From the NCBI GenBank assembly GCA_029204225.1, contig CM055106.1, positions 47,438,633 through 47,502,632 on the forward strand: a DNA stretch of 64,000 nucleotides, in the 5' to 3' direction. The notes beneath the pieces are model-generated. The model was not told where the DNA came from. It saw nothing but the letters and a program-made list of their open reading frames with translations, and made no database searches. The position numbers and the translations under genes were made by a program. Below, piece after piece: positions 11,601-20,999 of this stretch. Within the stretch, counting starts at the first letter, position 1; every line of letters begins with the position of its first letter. This DNA comes from Diphasiastrum complanatum. Lineage: Eukaryota > Streptophyta > Lycopodiopsida > Lycopodiales > Lycopodiaceae.

Positions 11601-12171
11601 TGGGGGTATTCCCAACAAAGTGTAAATAAATAAAATCATTCAATAAAATGTGTTGCGAGGGCATGGCATCCTGCGCGCGTAAGCCAATGGCCAAATGAGC
11701 ACGCAAGTAAAGTTGTAAATAAAATAAACTTGACTTGGGCCTTGGAATTAAAATAAAACTAGAGGCCCAAAGTCATTTTTAAACTTAGAGATTACTTTTT
11801 AGAGTTGGGTTCAAATTGGGACTCACATGAATCTTGTGACTACCAATGTACTTTTTGTGGACCCTCGGATCAAGTTGGGTCCAAGATGAATGGATAGGAT
11901 CATTGTGAATATTAGCCAATAGGATTGATGGCAAGGGCCTTCCCCATTTTATAAAAAGGCACCATTTGTACACTATTTCGATGGTTAATGAGGAGGAGAA
12001 AACTCTACCAATTTTGGAAGAGAAGCATCCTCATTTGCAGTTCAATGCTTGCTATTGCTCTTGTTGTTTTCAATTGCTTTCAAGTTCATGCTTTTTGGTT
12101 TCAATAGTTTATGTTTCTCCTTTAGCAAGTATAATGTGCATTTGAGCTAACCTCCACTCTTCCTCTAGGGT
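11601..12171 (+). repeat. Gypsy-A copy 1, LTR (3' end deleted)
   Basis: Begins TGGGGGTATTCCCAAC and matches the LTR at 41862-42675 almost base for base, and the inverted copy ending at 62173. A TATA box (TATAAAAA, 11950-11957) marks the promoter. Relative to copy 2 it lacks the last part of the LTR and the primer-binding site: the text jumps from CTCCACTCTTCCTCT straight to AGGGTACTGTCCCAG, which in copy 2 lie several hundred bases apart. Confidence 0.88.
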
Positions 12172-13047
12172 ACTGTCCCAGACCTGCATAGAAGCCTACG
12201 AGAGTTAGTTCGAAGTAGATTGTCAAAATCAGAGCAGTGAGACCAGGACACAGAGAGGCTTGTGAGAGTTAGTTTGATGTCTAAGTGCATGTGCGAGAGT
12301 TCCCAGTGGAAAGAAGACGGGAAAGTACCAGTGAACACTCGCAGACAGGAAAATTTTCAGTTCCAGTGGTCAAGAACTCTCGTAGAGGATTTTGAAGTTC
12401 CATCTTAGTGAGACCAGGACACAGAAGAGCTTGTGAGAGTTAGTTTGATTCCAGTGAGCAGAAAATTGGATTTAAGTGCAAAAAAATCACTAAAAAGTGA
12501 AGATCCAACAAATCTTTCTAGTAAGAACTCTTGCAGACCCTCTCAATCAATTCAAAATGTCAATTTACATCAGTGATGAAGCTTGCAAGAGTTAGTGTGA
12601 AGATCTGGTGAAGATCAAGCCAAAAAAGTGGTTTTGGACCCTCGTAGACAGTGAAATTTTCACCTCTTGCGAGAGTTAGCTCTCGCAGAGAATTATATAG
12701 TGAGATCTGACCCAGATCCAGCTACTGTGAGCCTTGCGAGAGCTACTTCCCAGAGATCTGAAAGATATCAAGTTTTTTATCTGCAAAAATAGCTAAAGAA
12801 CCCTCACATAGCCAACCGTCGCACAAGAGAACCCTGGCAGACTAGATCAGTGGAAAGATTTGCATCAGATCCAGATACTGTCAAAATCTCAGGTCAACTA
12901 GTGCAAGGAGTAAAAAGTTATCAACGAAAAACCACCGTAAAGGGCCTAAAATTCACTTCCGGCCGATCAGATTGATCAGATCCTTAGAGATCCAAACTAC
13001 ATCCTACTGTGTAAGCAAGATCCAATCACTTTGGAACCCACCATCAG
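12172..13047 (+). repeat. Gypsy-A copy 1 leader with reiterated GCGAGAGTTAG motif
   Basis: Untranslated leader before gag. The word GCGAGAGTTAG, or its complement CTCTCGCAG, occurs about a dozen times with variations between 12185 and 12845. At 12664-12690 the two orientations meet as a hairpin: GCGAGAG (12669-12675), loop TTAG, CTCTCGC (12680-12686), extended by CTCT/AGAG around one bulged base. The same pattern is kept in copy 2 (43020-43760). No gene is in this stretch. Confidence 0.8.
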
Positions 13048-14230
13048 ATGAATTTGAGATCGGGACGATCAATAGCACGAAGGATAGCAAATCAGGCACC
13101 ACTCCTTCCCAGATTAGCAGCTGTGCAACCAGAGGCTGAACCGAAACCAGCACCAATGGATCCAATGGGCCAACCCGTACCTGTCGCTCTCTTGCAAGCA
13201 GTCCGAAGAGCACCACAGATGGAAATACCAAAATACAATGGATCATCAGATCCCATTCGATTCCTCCAGATCTACGAGCAAGCTTGTGAAATCTACGGTG
13301 AACGGACACCTACGGAGAAGATGATGTTATTCCCCATGTCCTTATTGGCAGTGGCTCAAGATTGGTTTTTCAACTTGTCAGAGGAAGAAAAATCCACCTG
13401 GGAAGCGGTTAAGGCGGCTCTCATTATGCGCTTTAAACCAAGAAAGTTCCTGGAAGACCCATTTCTACTACTGAGCAAAGTCAAGATGGGAAAACGAGAA
13501 AGGGTCAGGGACTATATTGAGTGGGTCAAACACTTACGATCCGAGTGCAGTGTAGCCCTAACTCCCGATCACGCGGTGATCATGTGGTTCAAAGCTGGAC
13601 TACCACGAAGCATCAGAAGAGAACTGAAACGCCGGGAATAGTACGCTACTCTGCAAGAAACTATGGAAGATGCCATCAGAAGAGAACTGAAACACCGGGA
13701 ACAGTACGCTACTCTGCAAGAAACTATGGAAGATGCCATCAGGGAAGAGGATGAGGGATCTGAAAACAAATGTCCATCCACCCATACTCCTACTCCCTTG
13801 ATCGCATCATCATCATCAAACGCATCTGCTCTATCCACAGAACTGCTGTTGGAGCAAATGACAAAATTACACAAACAGCAGATGTAGCAACTTACGGCGT
13901 AGTTTGACCAGAAACTAAAAGCCTTACAAGGAGCTGTAGCAGTAACGCCACATCAACCGGAACCGAACCAGCTGTAGTATCCAAGAGGGAAAAATGTATG
14001 GTGTTCAGTGTGCATGCAAAACCATACAGCGAACGAGTGTTCAGTCCTAAAGTAAAATCTGAGACTGACACATAGATTCTGCCATCTATGCAATGCAACA
14101 TCACACGATACGACATTTTGCCCATTCAACCTCCGGATTGTTCAACAGAAGAGAAGTCCTTATCAGACTTCTTATCTTTACCATCAAGGGGCACCCAACG
14201 CGGCACCAAGGGCTAGATTGACTAGATCGT
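13048..14230 (+). pseudogene. Gypsy-A copy 1 gag
   Basis: Ty3/gypsy gag starting MNLRSGRSIARRIANQAP. The capsid region has KYNGSSDPIRFLQIYEQAC, AQDWFFNLSEEEKSTW and MRFKPRKFLEDPF. The frame is stopped by TAG at 13639 but continues in the same frame past it. A Cys/His stretch follows at about 14000-14110 (WCSVCMQNHTANEC, then CHLCNATSHDTTFC), equivalent to the knuckle region of Gypsy-B. A 63-base in-frame tandem duplication lies at 13611-13736. Several later stops (13885, 13900, 13975) make it non-functional. Protease and pol are missing; Copia-D tail sequence follows from about 14340. Confidence 0.88.
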
Positions 14231-14339
14231 GGTTTGAGATTAGGCCATGAAAGAAACCCACTACACATCCAAAGTCGACACTATTCTCTATATCAATAAT
14301 GGAAACTACTTTAGAACATTAGAAAGGAGATCTATACTT

Positions 14340-14412
14340 AGGATGGAGATCATTCTACAGTTGTATCAAAGTAGTATTATTAAAACTATGCCAAAACTAG
14401 TTGAAGAGGGAG
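14340..14412 (+). pseudogene. Copia-D 3' coding tail and polypurine tract
   Basis: The last codons read KTMPKLVEEGV then TGA, parallel to the end of the intact Copia (KTMLKLASNVEEGV). The purine run GAAGAGGGAG just before the LTR is the plus-strand primer site. The stop codon TGA uses the first bases of the LTR, as in the intact element. Everything upstream of this tail is lost. Confidence 0.75.
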
Positions 14413-15089
14413 TGTGAGAGATTTCAACAAGTTTAGTCATATTTTGGTAAATGGTTAATTGAGGCCAAAACTCATTTTAGACTTAAAACTAAACATTTTG
14501 AAGTTATATTAGTTTAAAATTCATTCAATAAACACTTTTTGAAAGTGTGGGAAAGTTGGTAGTCGAGTTTGAGAGAGATTCAAATTTGAATTTTGGGTAC
14601 ATTGAATCTAGTCCCAAAATAGTAAAGTTTTTCATATTGGAGGGAAAGCCAAGTGGCAAAGTAGGGTTTGGACCTGCTATATATTGTTGTAACTCATGGA
14701 GAAAGGGATCTTCTCTCTTCTCTCTCTCATTTCATCATTATACATGGTTCTCTTTGGGTTCTACTAATTGGTGCACTCTCATGATTTTATCTTGCAATTC
14801 TATGTGTAGAATGATCATTAATTATTGCTATTTTCGGTTCCACACGTGTGAAATACAGTAGGGTACTGTAATTGTGCGGACAACAACTATATTTTATGGT
14901 TTGTTTCATGTTTGATCAGTATCTCTTAGAGTTTGCATCTCATTTTGTATGTAGATGCTGATTATTCTATATTGGTAGGATTGTTGGTTTGCTGATTATT
15001 CTACATTGGCAGGATTGTTGGTTTGCTCTTTTTGTAGCCAAAGATCAAGGACATGGATTTGGATCTTGAATGATCTGAAATCCTTCACA
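14413..15089 (+). repeat. Copia-D LTR
   Basis: Starts TGTGAGAGATTTC and ends CCTTCACA, giving TGTGA...TCACA terminal inverted repeats. The end is confirmed by an inverted, partial second copy at 26411-26735 that stops homology at the same base. A TATA-like TATATAT is at 14678-14684, and the palindrome CACACGTGTG is at 14841-14850. It is a 3' LTR, since it follows the polypurine tract. Its 5' partner is not in the window. Confidence 0.85.
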
Positions 15090-16379
15090 AATACTATTTA
15101 TTGAAAAATATGAAAAATGTCTAGTTTTAGTTGAGCCACTCTAGTTTTAACTATAACCTTTGGGATGGTCTAAGAAAAAAGTTGACCACTATAATGAAAC
15201 AAAAAGTTAGTTTCATTATGAAGACATCTTCATTAAATGTAGCAATGCATGTGATTAGAAAAAAAGGAAACTCCTAATTAATTAATTAGCAAGCAGCAAT
15301 CACAATAATTATTTAGTAAGCAACAATTACAAGGATTCTTGTTTATTACACAATCACAAAAGAAAGGAGTTCTCTATTCTATCTAGAAAGCTTTCATCAC
15401 CTCCAATCCTAAAGTTTCATTTTAAGTTTAACAATAAAACAACTCATGCCATGGCTCTCATAGTCCAATGGGGTTGGCTGAGTAGTTAGCTTGGCATCCA
15501 AAGTTTCTATATCCTAGGTTCAAGCCATCCTTGTAAAGCAAGATGCATTTCATGCCCTCTCTTACCAAATCACAAATCAAAATTAACATAAGAAATGTCA
15601 ACAGAATAAATTCATCATCAGAATTTTGTATGATAAATTTTTCTTTCTTACTGTAAAGCTGTTTCTTGCTTAAGGCAGCTCGCATTCTTCAGCAGGTGCT
15701 GGCTATCAGTGTACTCGCGAATATTGATATCTATCGTGTGCCTTGATCTTGCATTATGTACACAACTGTTTCTTACAGATGGCATGTTTCAGGCAGTCTA
15801 TATAACTTGAATAAATGGCAGTGCAATCTAAAACTGATCTGTCCGAAAAAATTAGCAACCACAACCAAATTATAAAATTTTGTTCTATGACGATGTAAAT
15901 CATGATCTGTATGTAAATTGTACCAATTTCTGTGCCAGTCACGAAGGGCCTATGTCTATTCTAAAATCAGTTCAGAGTCCTGGGTTAAGGAGTGCTGCAG
16001 TAAATCTCTTTATCTTAGAGTATAGAGAAATGTGTGATACATAGTCATCCATTGTAGTCAGTAAGATACTTCAAGTAACCATGCATTGATGCATGGATCT
16101 GGACAACCGAGGGAACAGCAATCATATTTAAAGTAAGAAATGCGCTCATGATCATTTGTTAAACGATCGTTATTTTCTTAGAATTAGGAAACTTGCTTGC
16201 TGATCAATGTACAAAACTGAGCTCCTGACGAAAGCCTGGTTATTTTCTTGCTATTTACAATGGGCATCACATCTATCAATCTGGAATGCATTCTCTTTCT
16301 CTTCCAAAGAGTTATTTTTGATCTTCCATATATGGGTTGATTCTCCATGACAAGATGTATTCTGAAAAGTATAGGCTGA
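15090..16379. other. Intergenic, 3' flank of the nepenthesin-like gene
   Basis: AT-rich sequence with no supported coding region. The only structured element is the tRNA-like SINE at 15465-15547. Short open frames on the minus strand (for example 15458-15685) have no motif and overlap the SINE. The 3' untranslated region of the minus-strand protease gene should lie in the upper part of this stretch; I cannot place its poly(A) site. Confidence 0.5.
15465..15547 (+). repeat. tRNA-sized SINE, copy 1 (diverged)
   Basis: tRNA-like sequence with an A box at 15475-15486 (TGGCTGAGTAGT) and a B box at 15517-15526 (GGTTCAAGCC). It aligns end to end with the copies at 19505-19585 and 20213-20297, including the middle word GGCATCCAAAGTTTCT and a tail similar to GAAACCAAGAAG. 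I find no clean target duplication, so it looks older than the other two. Confidence 0.75.
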
Positions 16380-17894
16380 TCAAAGTGCATCGCATGTGGC
16401 TGGTTGGAACGAGATAGAAGAGCTGCCGAGATCGTAGAGCATATGATAATTTTGCTGCAATATGTTACCCAGGATGGACGGATTTCCTGAAGTTCCAGCA
16501 TCTGCAAGGGCCAGGCAAAGGGTATTAGAGGCAACCAAAATGAAATAGTTATTTCCTGGAGGACTGAGGCTAGCTCCACTGAAGTGAATAGTGAAAGAGG
16601 GAGGTTGAAAACTGGGTTGCGAAGATATATCGTAGCAAAGGTCGAAGCCATACTGAGTGCCGCTAACGGTGGGAAGGGAAATCTGACTAGCAAAGGCATT
16701 CTTGACAGTGGAGTAGGCATTGGACTCGAAATAGGTAAGGGTGGTGCCGGAGTCAAAGATCGTGCCGGCACTTGATGAATCGAAGCTACTACTAGAGATG
16801 CTGAGAGCGCTTCCTCCAACATCGATCCCCGTGATACCTACGTAATAGAAGGAGGGGACTTGAGCGTTAAGGATGGGAGTGGTTGCTGCGGATCCTGAAA
16901 GAGCTGCTGCGGAGCCAAATAAGAGGGGACTGGTAGTTGTACTGGAATCTCCAAAGCTTACCAAACAGTAGGAGAATTTTTCCTGTACAACGGAGCTGAG
17001 CTGAGAAATGAATGAAATAGGACCTCTGCCTAAACCCACCAGCCCACCACCGGCCGACGAGAAAGTTCCTTGATTGTTGAAGCCACAGCCGAAGTTTATT
17101 GGCGAAACGGCTACGGATCCCCCAGTTGTGGTGCTCATGGTGACTGTCTCGGTGGAGTAATCGCCACTTGTGGAGGAACTGTCCCCATATCCATAGACGT
17201 ATCCGCAGGTGGAGCCGCTGCATTGTATGTTGCCTCCAAGGGCTTGGCAAGCTTGGGTACTACATGCCAGCTGAGAATAGGAGGAAGAACTCGCAGGATC
17301 AAAGATGGGGTCGCTCGTTGTGTAGCATGATTGACAAGGTTGGCATTGTACCCACACCAAATCGCTACCCGTGTCGGCGATAGCATGAAAAGTCGTAATG
17401 GGAGTGCCGATCTGTAACTGCATCAGATACTCTCCCTGATCTGACGCGAGGGGCGTGGTGAAGTCATATAAGAGCCTGGCTGCCGCATCAGTGGAGTTGG
17501 TAGAGAAGGCGCGTGTCTTCCTTCCGATGCGCAGGGCACGCGCGTTGCTTCGGCGGATTGCCTGCTGGAGCCTTTCGAATGTAGTTGCGGTTGAGCCAGA
17601 AAGTTTATCTCTGTGGATGAATTCTGATCTCACACCACCTTTGCTCTTGGGAGTTGATCTGGTGTTGCGGTATAGAGAACTTCCAAATGACTCTGTAGCA
17701 TGTACGGCCGCAGCATTTGCACTGCATGCTTGCGAAGACGAAGTATGGGTGGCGCAGCCAGGGACCCTGGTTGTCGCTTCGGCTCGTTGTAGCAGGGAAT
17801 TACAGACAAGATAAGCATTAACACTTAGCAGCAACAGCAGAATTTGGTTGGCAAAGGTTGACATGGTCGCTGCTTGGCTTAGAACAAAAAGCAA
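16380..17894 (-). CDS. Nepenthesin-like aspartic protease (pepsin family A1, plant NEP type)
   Basis: Single-exon secretory aspartic endopeptidase of 504 codons, a normal length. From the N-terminus: a hydrophobic signal peptide (about 14-31), a prodomain with SEFIHRDKLSG (90-100), the first catalytic motif IADTGSDLVWVQC (Asp174), the Cys-rich nepenthesin-specific insert (about 184-230), flap region YGYGDSSSTSGDY (Tyr about 236), FGCGFNNQG, GLVGLGRGPISF, the second catalytic motif FDSGTTLTY (Asp381), and a C-terminal ILGNILQQNYHMLYDL with the last Cys at 501. Both catalytic triads are intact. I used the first Met; a second, ten residues on (17864), also gives a signal peptide and could be the real start. 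A TATA box lies at 17991-17997. Family members act in the secretory pathway, apoplast or vacuole, in defence, development or digestion; the substrate cannot be told from sequence. This is the only convincing host gene in the window. Confidence 0.94.
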   Translation of the reverse strand: MLFVLSQAATMSTFANQILLLLLSVNAYLVCNSLLQRAEATTRVPGCATHTSSSQACSANAAAVHATESFGSSLYRNTRSTPKSKGGVRSEFIHRDKLSGSTATTFERLQQAIRRSNARALRIGRKTRAFSTNSTDAAARLLYDFTTPLASDQGEYLMQLQIGTPITTFHAIADTGSDLVWVQCQPCQSCYTTSDPIFDPASSSSYSQLACSTQACQALGGNIQCSGSTCGYVYGYGDSSSTSGDYSTETVTMSTTTGGSVAVSPINFGCGFNNQGTFSSAGGGLVGLGRGPISFISQLSSVVQEKFSYCLVSFGDSSTTTSPLLFGSAAALSGSAATTPILNAQVPSFYYVGITGIDVGGSALSISSSSFDSSSAGTIFDSGTTLTYFESNAYSTVKNAFASQISLPTVSGTQYGFDLCYDISSQPSFQPPSFTIHFSGASLSPPGNNYFILVASNTLCLALADAGTSGNPSILGNILQQNYHMLYDLGSSSISFQPATCDAL

Positions 17895-17990
17895 TGCTGC
17901 TATCAGGATTGAGCCTGGGAAACTAGGTAATGTAAATCTTCAGTGGAGCTGTTCTGCTGTTTTGAGGGAGATGAAAGCAAGAAATGGCAT

Positions 17991-17997
17991 ACTTATA
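17991..17997 (-). promoter_or_regulatory. TATA box of the nepenthesin-like gene
   Basis: The minus strand reads AGGTATAAGT, about 95 bases upstream of the first ATG (17894). That spacing would give a transcription start near 17960 and a 5' leader of roughly 65-95 bases. There is no competing TATA closer to the gene. Further upstream, at 18763-18808, is a GA microsatellite, a common promoter-distal feature in plants. Confidence 0.65.
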
Positions 17998-17999
17998 CC

Positions 18000-18761
18000 T
18001 CGCGGAACATCGAGAGCGAGAGCGTTCAGATAGAAGAAGAGGCCTAATTGATCCAAACCCGCCCGGACGTTACCTACCGTGTGGAATGTGTGTGCTTTAT
18101 TCTGCATTATCAAATCATGTTGCCATTATTAAACCCTCAATCAGTTCCTGTTTTTAAATTAATGAAACCGGTACGCAATCATGGAATAATTCCAACTTGC
18201 AGATTTCATAGTTCCTCGGAAGGTTGCCGATGTTGATCTGTATAGGTTTATCTGATTTATATCTAAACTACGCTGATTGACCTACAAAATGGATTACTGA
18301 AATTTGTTATTAATAGAAAGTGGAAATTCATGAAGGAGTGCACGTTTGGAATCAAATCAATAATTAACTTGCAGGAATCCAGCATACGATCTAAAACTGG
18401 AGGATCTATGATTTTGTAGTATTGACTTTTTACGCTGACATTATCGTTAGTTCCTATATATTACTTCATATTCCACAAGCATGGTTTGCAGTAACGATCA
18501 TCCTCGTACTGGATCTTTGAAAAGTAAAGATATATCTAGATGTCGAGATGTCGTGCATTTGATGTTCTATAAACTTGAAATTCATATTCTTCTCAGTCAT
18601 GACCTGTATGCCGACGTGTATTGAAACCGCGTGATATTCATCATTTTGTCAGTGATCATCACATAGAGCCTGCCAGGGTTATCCAACTTCCATGCAATTC
18701 ATTCATTCACTCACAATTGGCAGGAGCTGGATGGATCGATGTGCTCGCAAGAAGCAGACCG

Positions 18762-18810
<49 letters not shown>

Positions 18811-19130
18811 ATTCCACTCACATGACGTATGAAGAGAGGTAGATGATGTTAAAATACACTAGTAAGTAGCCTGGTATCGCTGAAAGCTTTGTCATTGGTG
18901 GTAATGCCAAAGGGTGTATCAACTGTAACATTACACTACTTCTTCCACCTCCTATTTATATTACTTATAGCTCGTATTTAGGGTAGTTGTATTCTTATTT
19001 AGAATACTCTTGATACCTCCTATTTAAAATGTCTTTCCATGAACATGGAAAGCCATTGAGTGGATTATGGACCTGCCTTCACATTACTAGGAGCAATGAC
19101 AGTTTTTTAATTTGGATGACAATTCTTTTT
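18000..19130. other. Upstream region of the nepenthesin-like gene, no gene seen
   Basis: AT-rich sequence without supported coding potential. It contains the GA microsatellite at 18763-18808. Open frames here are short and lack motifs. Regulatory elements of the divergent minus-strand gene may lie in the first few hundred bases, but I recognise none beyond the TATA box. Confidence 0.5.
18763..18808. repeat. (GA)n microsatellite
   Basis: About 46 bases of nearly uninterrupted GA repeat, about 0.8 kb upstream of the nepenthesin-like start. GA tracts of this length are polymorphic and can bind GAGA-type (BBR/BPC) factors in plants, but no function is shown here. Confidence 0.9.
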
Positions 19131-19280
19131 GGAGCTACATATAAGTGGACCAAATTTAAATTTGGACAATAATATATTTGGAGGTAGATATAAGTGGACC
19201 AAATATAACTAGTTTGGGTAATAATTTATTTGGAGCTAGATATAAATGGACCAAAGACAAATTTGGATATTAAGTTTTCT
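19131..19280. repeat. Three-copy tandem repeat, about 50 bp unit
   Basis: Units start GGAGCTACATATAAGTGGAC (19131), GGAGGTAGATATAAGTGGAC (19180) and GGAGCTAGATATAAATGGAC (19232), each continuing into an AAATTTGG-like segment and an ATTATT-rich end. Unit lengths are about 49, 52 and 49 bases. No coding potential. Confidence 0.85.
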
Positions 19281-19504
19281 AAATAAATGCAAATTGCCTA
19301 TCACATAACTTATTTGAAAGAGAGCTTGTTTGTACTATTTGTAAACAATGGAAAGTGCTCAGAGAACAAACATAAAGTGAAAAAGCGAATGGCTATGTGA
19401 ATAGTTCAACTTTAGTTATCTTAAGAAAATGTGTTCCATCTAAACTTTTGAGAATTATCTAGCTTTTAGATTTCCTTATTGAATTACATTTGTATTTACT
19501 AATG

Positions 19505-19585
19505 CTTCTTGGTTTCCAAGGGAAGGCTCGAACTTGAGACCAAAGAAACTTTGGATGTCAAGCTAACCAATTGAGCCAACTCCCT
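19505..19585 (-). repeat. tRNA-sized SINE, copy 2, with 16-bp target duplication
   Basis: An 81-bp tRNA-like element on the minus strand. The A box TGGCTCAATTGG is at 19578-19567 and the B box AGTTCGAGCC at 19534-19525. Its ends can pair as an acceptor-like stem (AAGGGAG with TTCCCTT). It is flanked by a perfect 16-bp direct repeat, TTTGTATTTACTAATG, at 19489-19504 and 19586-19601. Nothing is left between the tRNA-like body plus its GAAACCAAGAAG end and the target duplication, so there is no long body or poly(A) tail. Confidence 0.88.
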
Positions 19586-19725
19586 TTTGTATTTACTAAT
19601 GGAGGCTTCTGCTGGAAAACGATTAATGTGCGACACTCTGTCAACAAATCTACCCATTCTAAAATAGTTATGAAATAATATTCTGAAATTGTGAAATTGA
19701 AATCTAATTTAAGCTTGGCAACCTA

Positions 19726-19925
19726 TTACACAAGATTTAGCACATATGGTAGCTTAGGAAGAGAGGCATCAAGTCTCACAGTTTTGGCACTCTCATAAAG
19801 ACTCCTATTCTTTCTCTCGACCACTACATTTTGTTGTGGAGTGTAAGTATACTCACACTTTACACCATGCAAGCTACAAAACTCCATCGTAGTGGAGACA
19901 TACTCCATTTTGTTCTCAACAGGAG
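19726..19925 (-). pseudogene. Copia integrase fragment
   Basis: A short minus-strand piece of Copia integrase: MEYVSTTMEFCSLHGVKCEY, then TYTPQQNVVVERKNRSLYES and AKTVRLDASLPKLPY. This is the end of the catalytic core carrying the third acidic residue (the E of VERKN). Nothing else of the element is nearby. It is a relic about 200 bases long. Confidence 0.85.
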
Positions 19926-20212
19926 CTTTTTACTTAACAAAAATATCTAAAATATTCTACAAAGCAAGAATGCAATCTTTTGGATACGCTTTTTTCAAAA
20001 TTGTAATCACGTAGTCGATCTTGTCTAGTACGACTTTGTTAATTTTAATGAACAAGTTTTTTTCAAATTTTTAATCATGTATATTATCTAAGCATCCTAG
20101 ACTAATCAATTGTGGGTGATAGCATTCACGTCAACACCATCATAACCTATTTGTAAACATTGTAAAATGTAAATATAGATTCATCCAAACATTGCACCAT
20201 TTGCAAAAGAAA
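19926..20212. other. Unassigned AT-rich sequence
   Basis: No coding or repeat signal recognised up to the SINE target duplication at 20198-20212. Confidence 0.5.
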
Positions 20213-20297
20213 CCCAACGGGGTTGGCTCAACTGGTTAGCTTGGCATCCAAAGTTTCTTTGGTCCCAGGTTCGAACCTCCCCTTGGAAACCAAGAAG
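20213..20297 (+). repeat. tRNA-sized SINE, copy 3, with 15-bp target duplication
   Basis: An 85-bp tRNA-like element with A box TGGCTCAACTGG (20224-20235) and a perfect B box GGTTCGAACC (20268-20277). CCAAAG / CTTTGG forms an anticodon-arm-like hairpin. It is flanked by the direct repeat CATTTGCAAAAGAAA at 20198-20212 and 20298-20312. The 3' end is the same GAAACCAAGAAG as in copy 2. It is not a normal tRNA gene: the tRNA-like body is followed by the extra family-specific end. Confidence 0.88.
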
Positions 20298-20529
20298 CAT
20301 TTGCAAAAGAAAATATATACAAACATAAAAACCAATTTTTTTACATGGTATTTACATTGTGTGGGTATTATCTAAAATTAGTGCTATAACAATGTATCAT
20401 TGCACACGAATAATGGTGAATCTCTCCATTTCTATTCAATTGACAGAAATCCCTTGGTAGGGGCAACTCTCATACCTAATCTGATCATGATAGTCCTAGT
20501 CCAGATCTTGTCCTAGCACAATAATATAA

Positions 20530-20890
20530 TCCGCGGATTCCGACGTGGGCATCCGACGTATTTTCAAAAAATTTATAATCTCCCGCAATTCGACGCCTCG
20601 GAATCCAACGTCCAGGCAAAAAATCCCAGACTGGGTTATCTGGAAATTATGGCGGCAGCCAATTTTTAAAGTGCACGTCGGAATCAGACATGTCAGAATC
20701 CAACATCTCGATGTGGATATGGCGTGGTATGTATAAAAAAAAAATATCTATCATCCGACAGATGTCCGATTCCAACATCCATGTCAACAATCCAAATGTC
20801 TGTCCACAACGTCTGGCATCTGGCGTCCATGTCTGAACCGACATGGATGTCGAATTCTGACGTGCTTGGAGGACGTCGAAATCTGACGTT
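20530..20890. repeat. Region of reiterated TCCGACGT / ACGTCGGA words
   Basis: The words ATTCCGACGT, CATCCGACGT, GAATCCAACGTC, CACGTCGGAATC, CATCCGACAGATG and similar variants recur about fifteen times in both orientations within 360 bases. No regular period is evident. A splice-acceptor-like TTTTGTGCAG follows at about 20941-20950. It resembles the motif-rich leaders of Gypsy-A and Gypsy-B but I see no primer-binding site or gag. Confidence 0.6.
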
Positions 20891-20999
20891 TGTTTTAACT
20901 CTCCGAATTCGCGCGATCCAGTGACTTCTTTCTCACTTTGTTTTGTGCAGGTTGGAGCGATTGAAGGCGTCTTTGGAGCGATTATTGCAATTATTGAGA

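Noticed and set aside
14547-14861. 104-codon frame in the Copia-D LTR
   Set aside because: It lies wholly within an LTR and lacks motifs.
16584-17814. Several open frames antisense or in other frames of the nepenthesin-like gene
   Set aside because: They overlap a complete, motif-bearing ORF and have no motifs of their own.
20213-20297. Candidate tRNA gene
   Set aside because: It has good A and B boxes, but the body is imperfect, it carries a family-specific extra 3' end, and it is flanked by a target duplication; it is a SINE copy.
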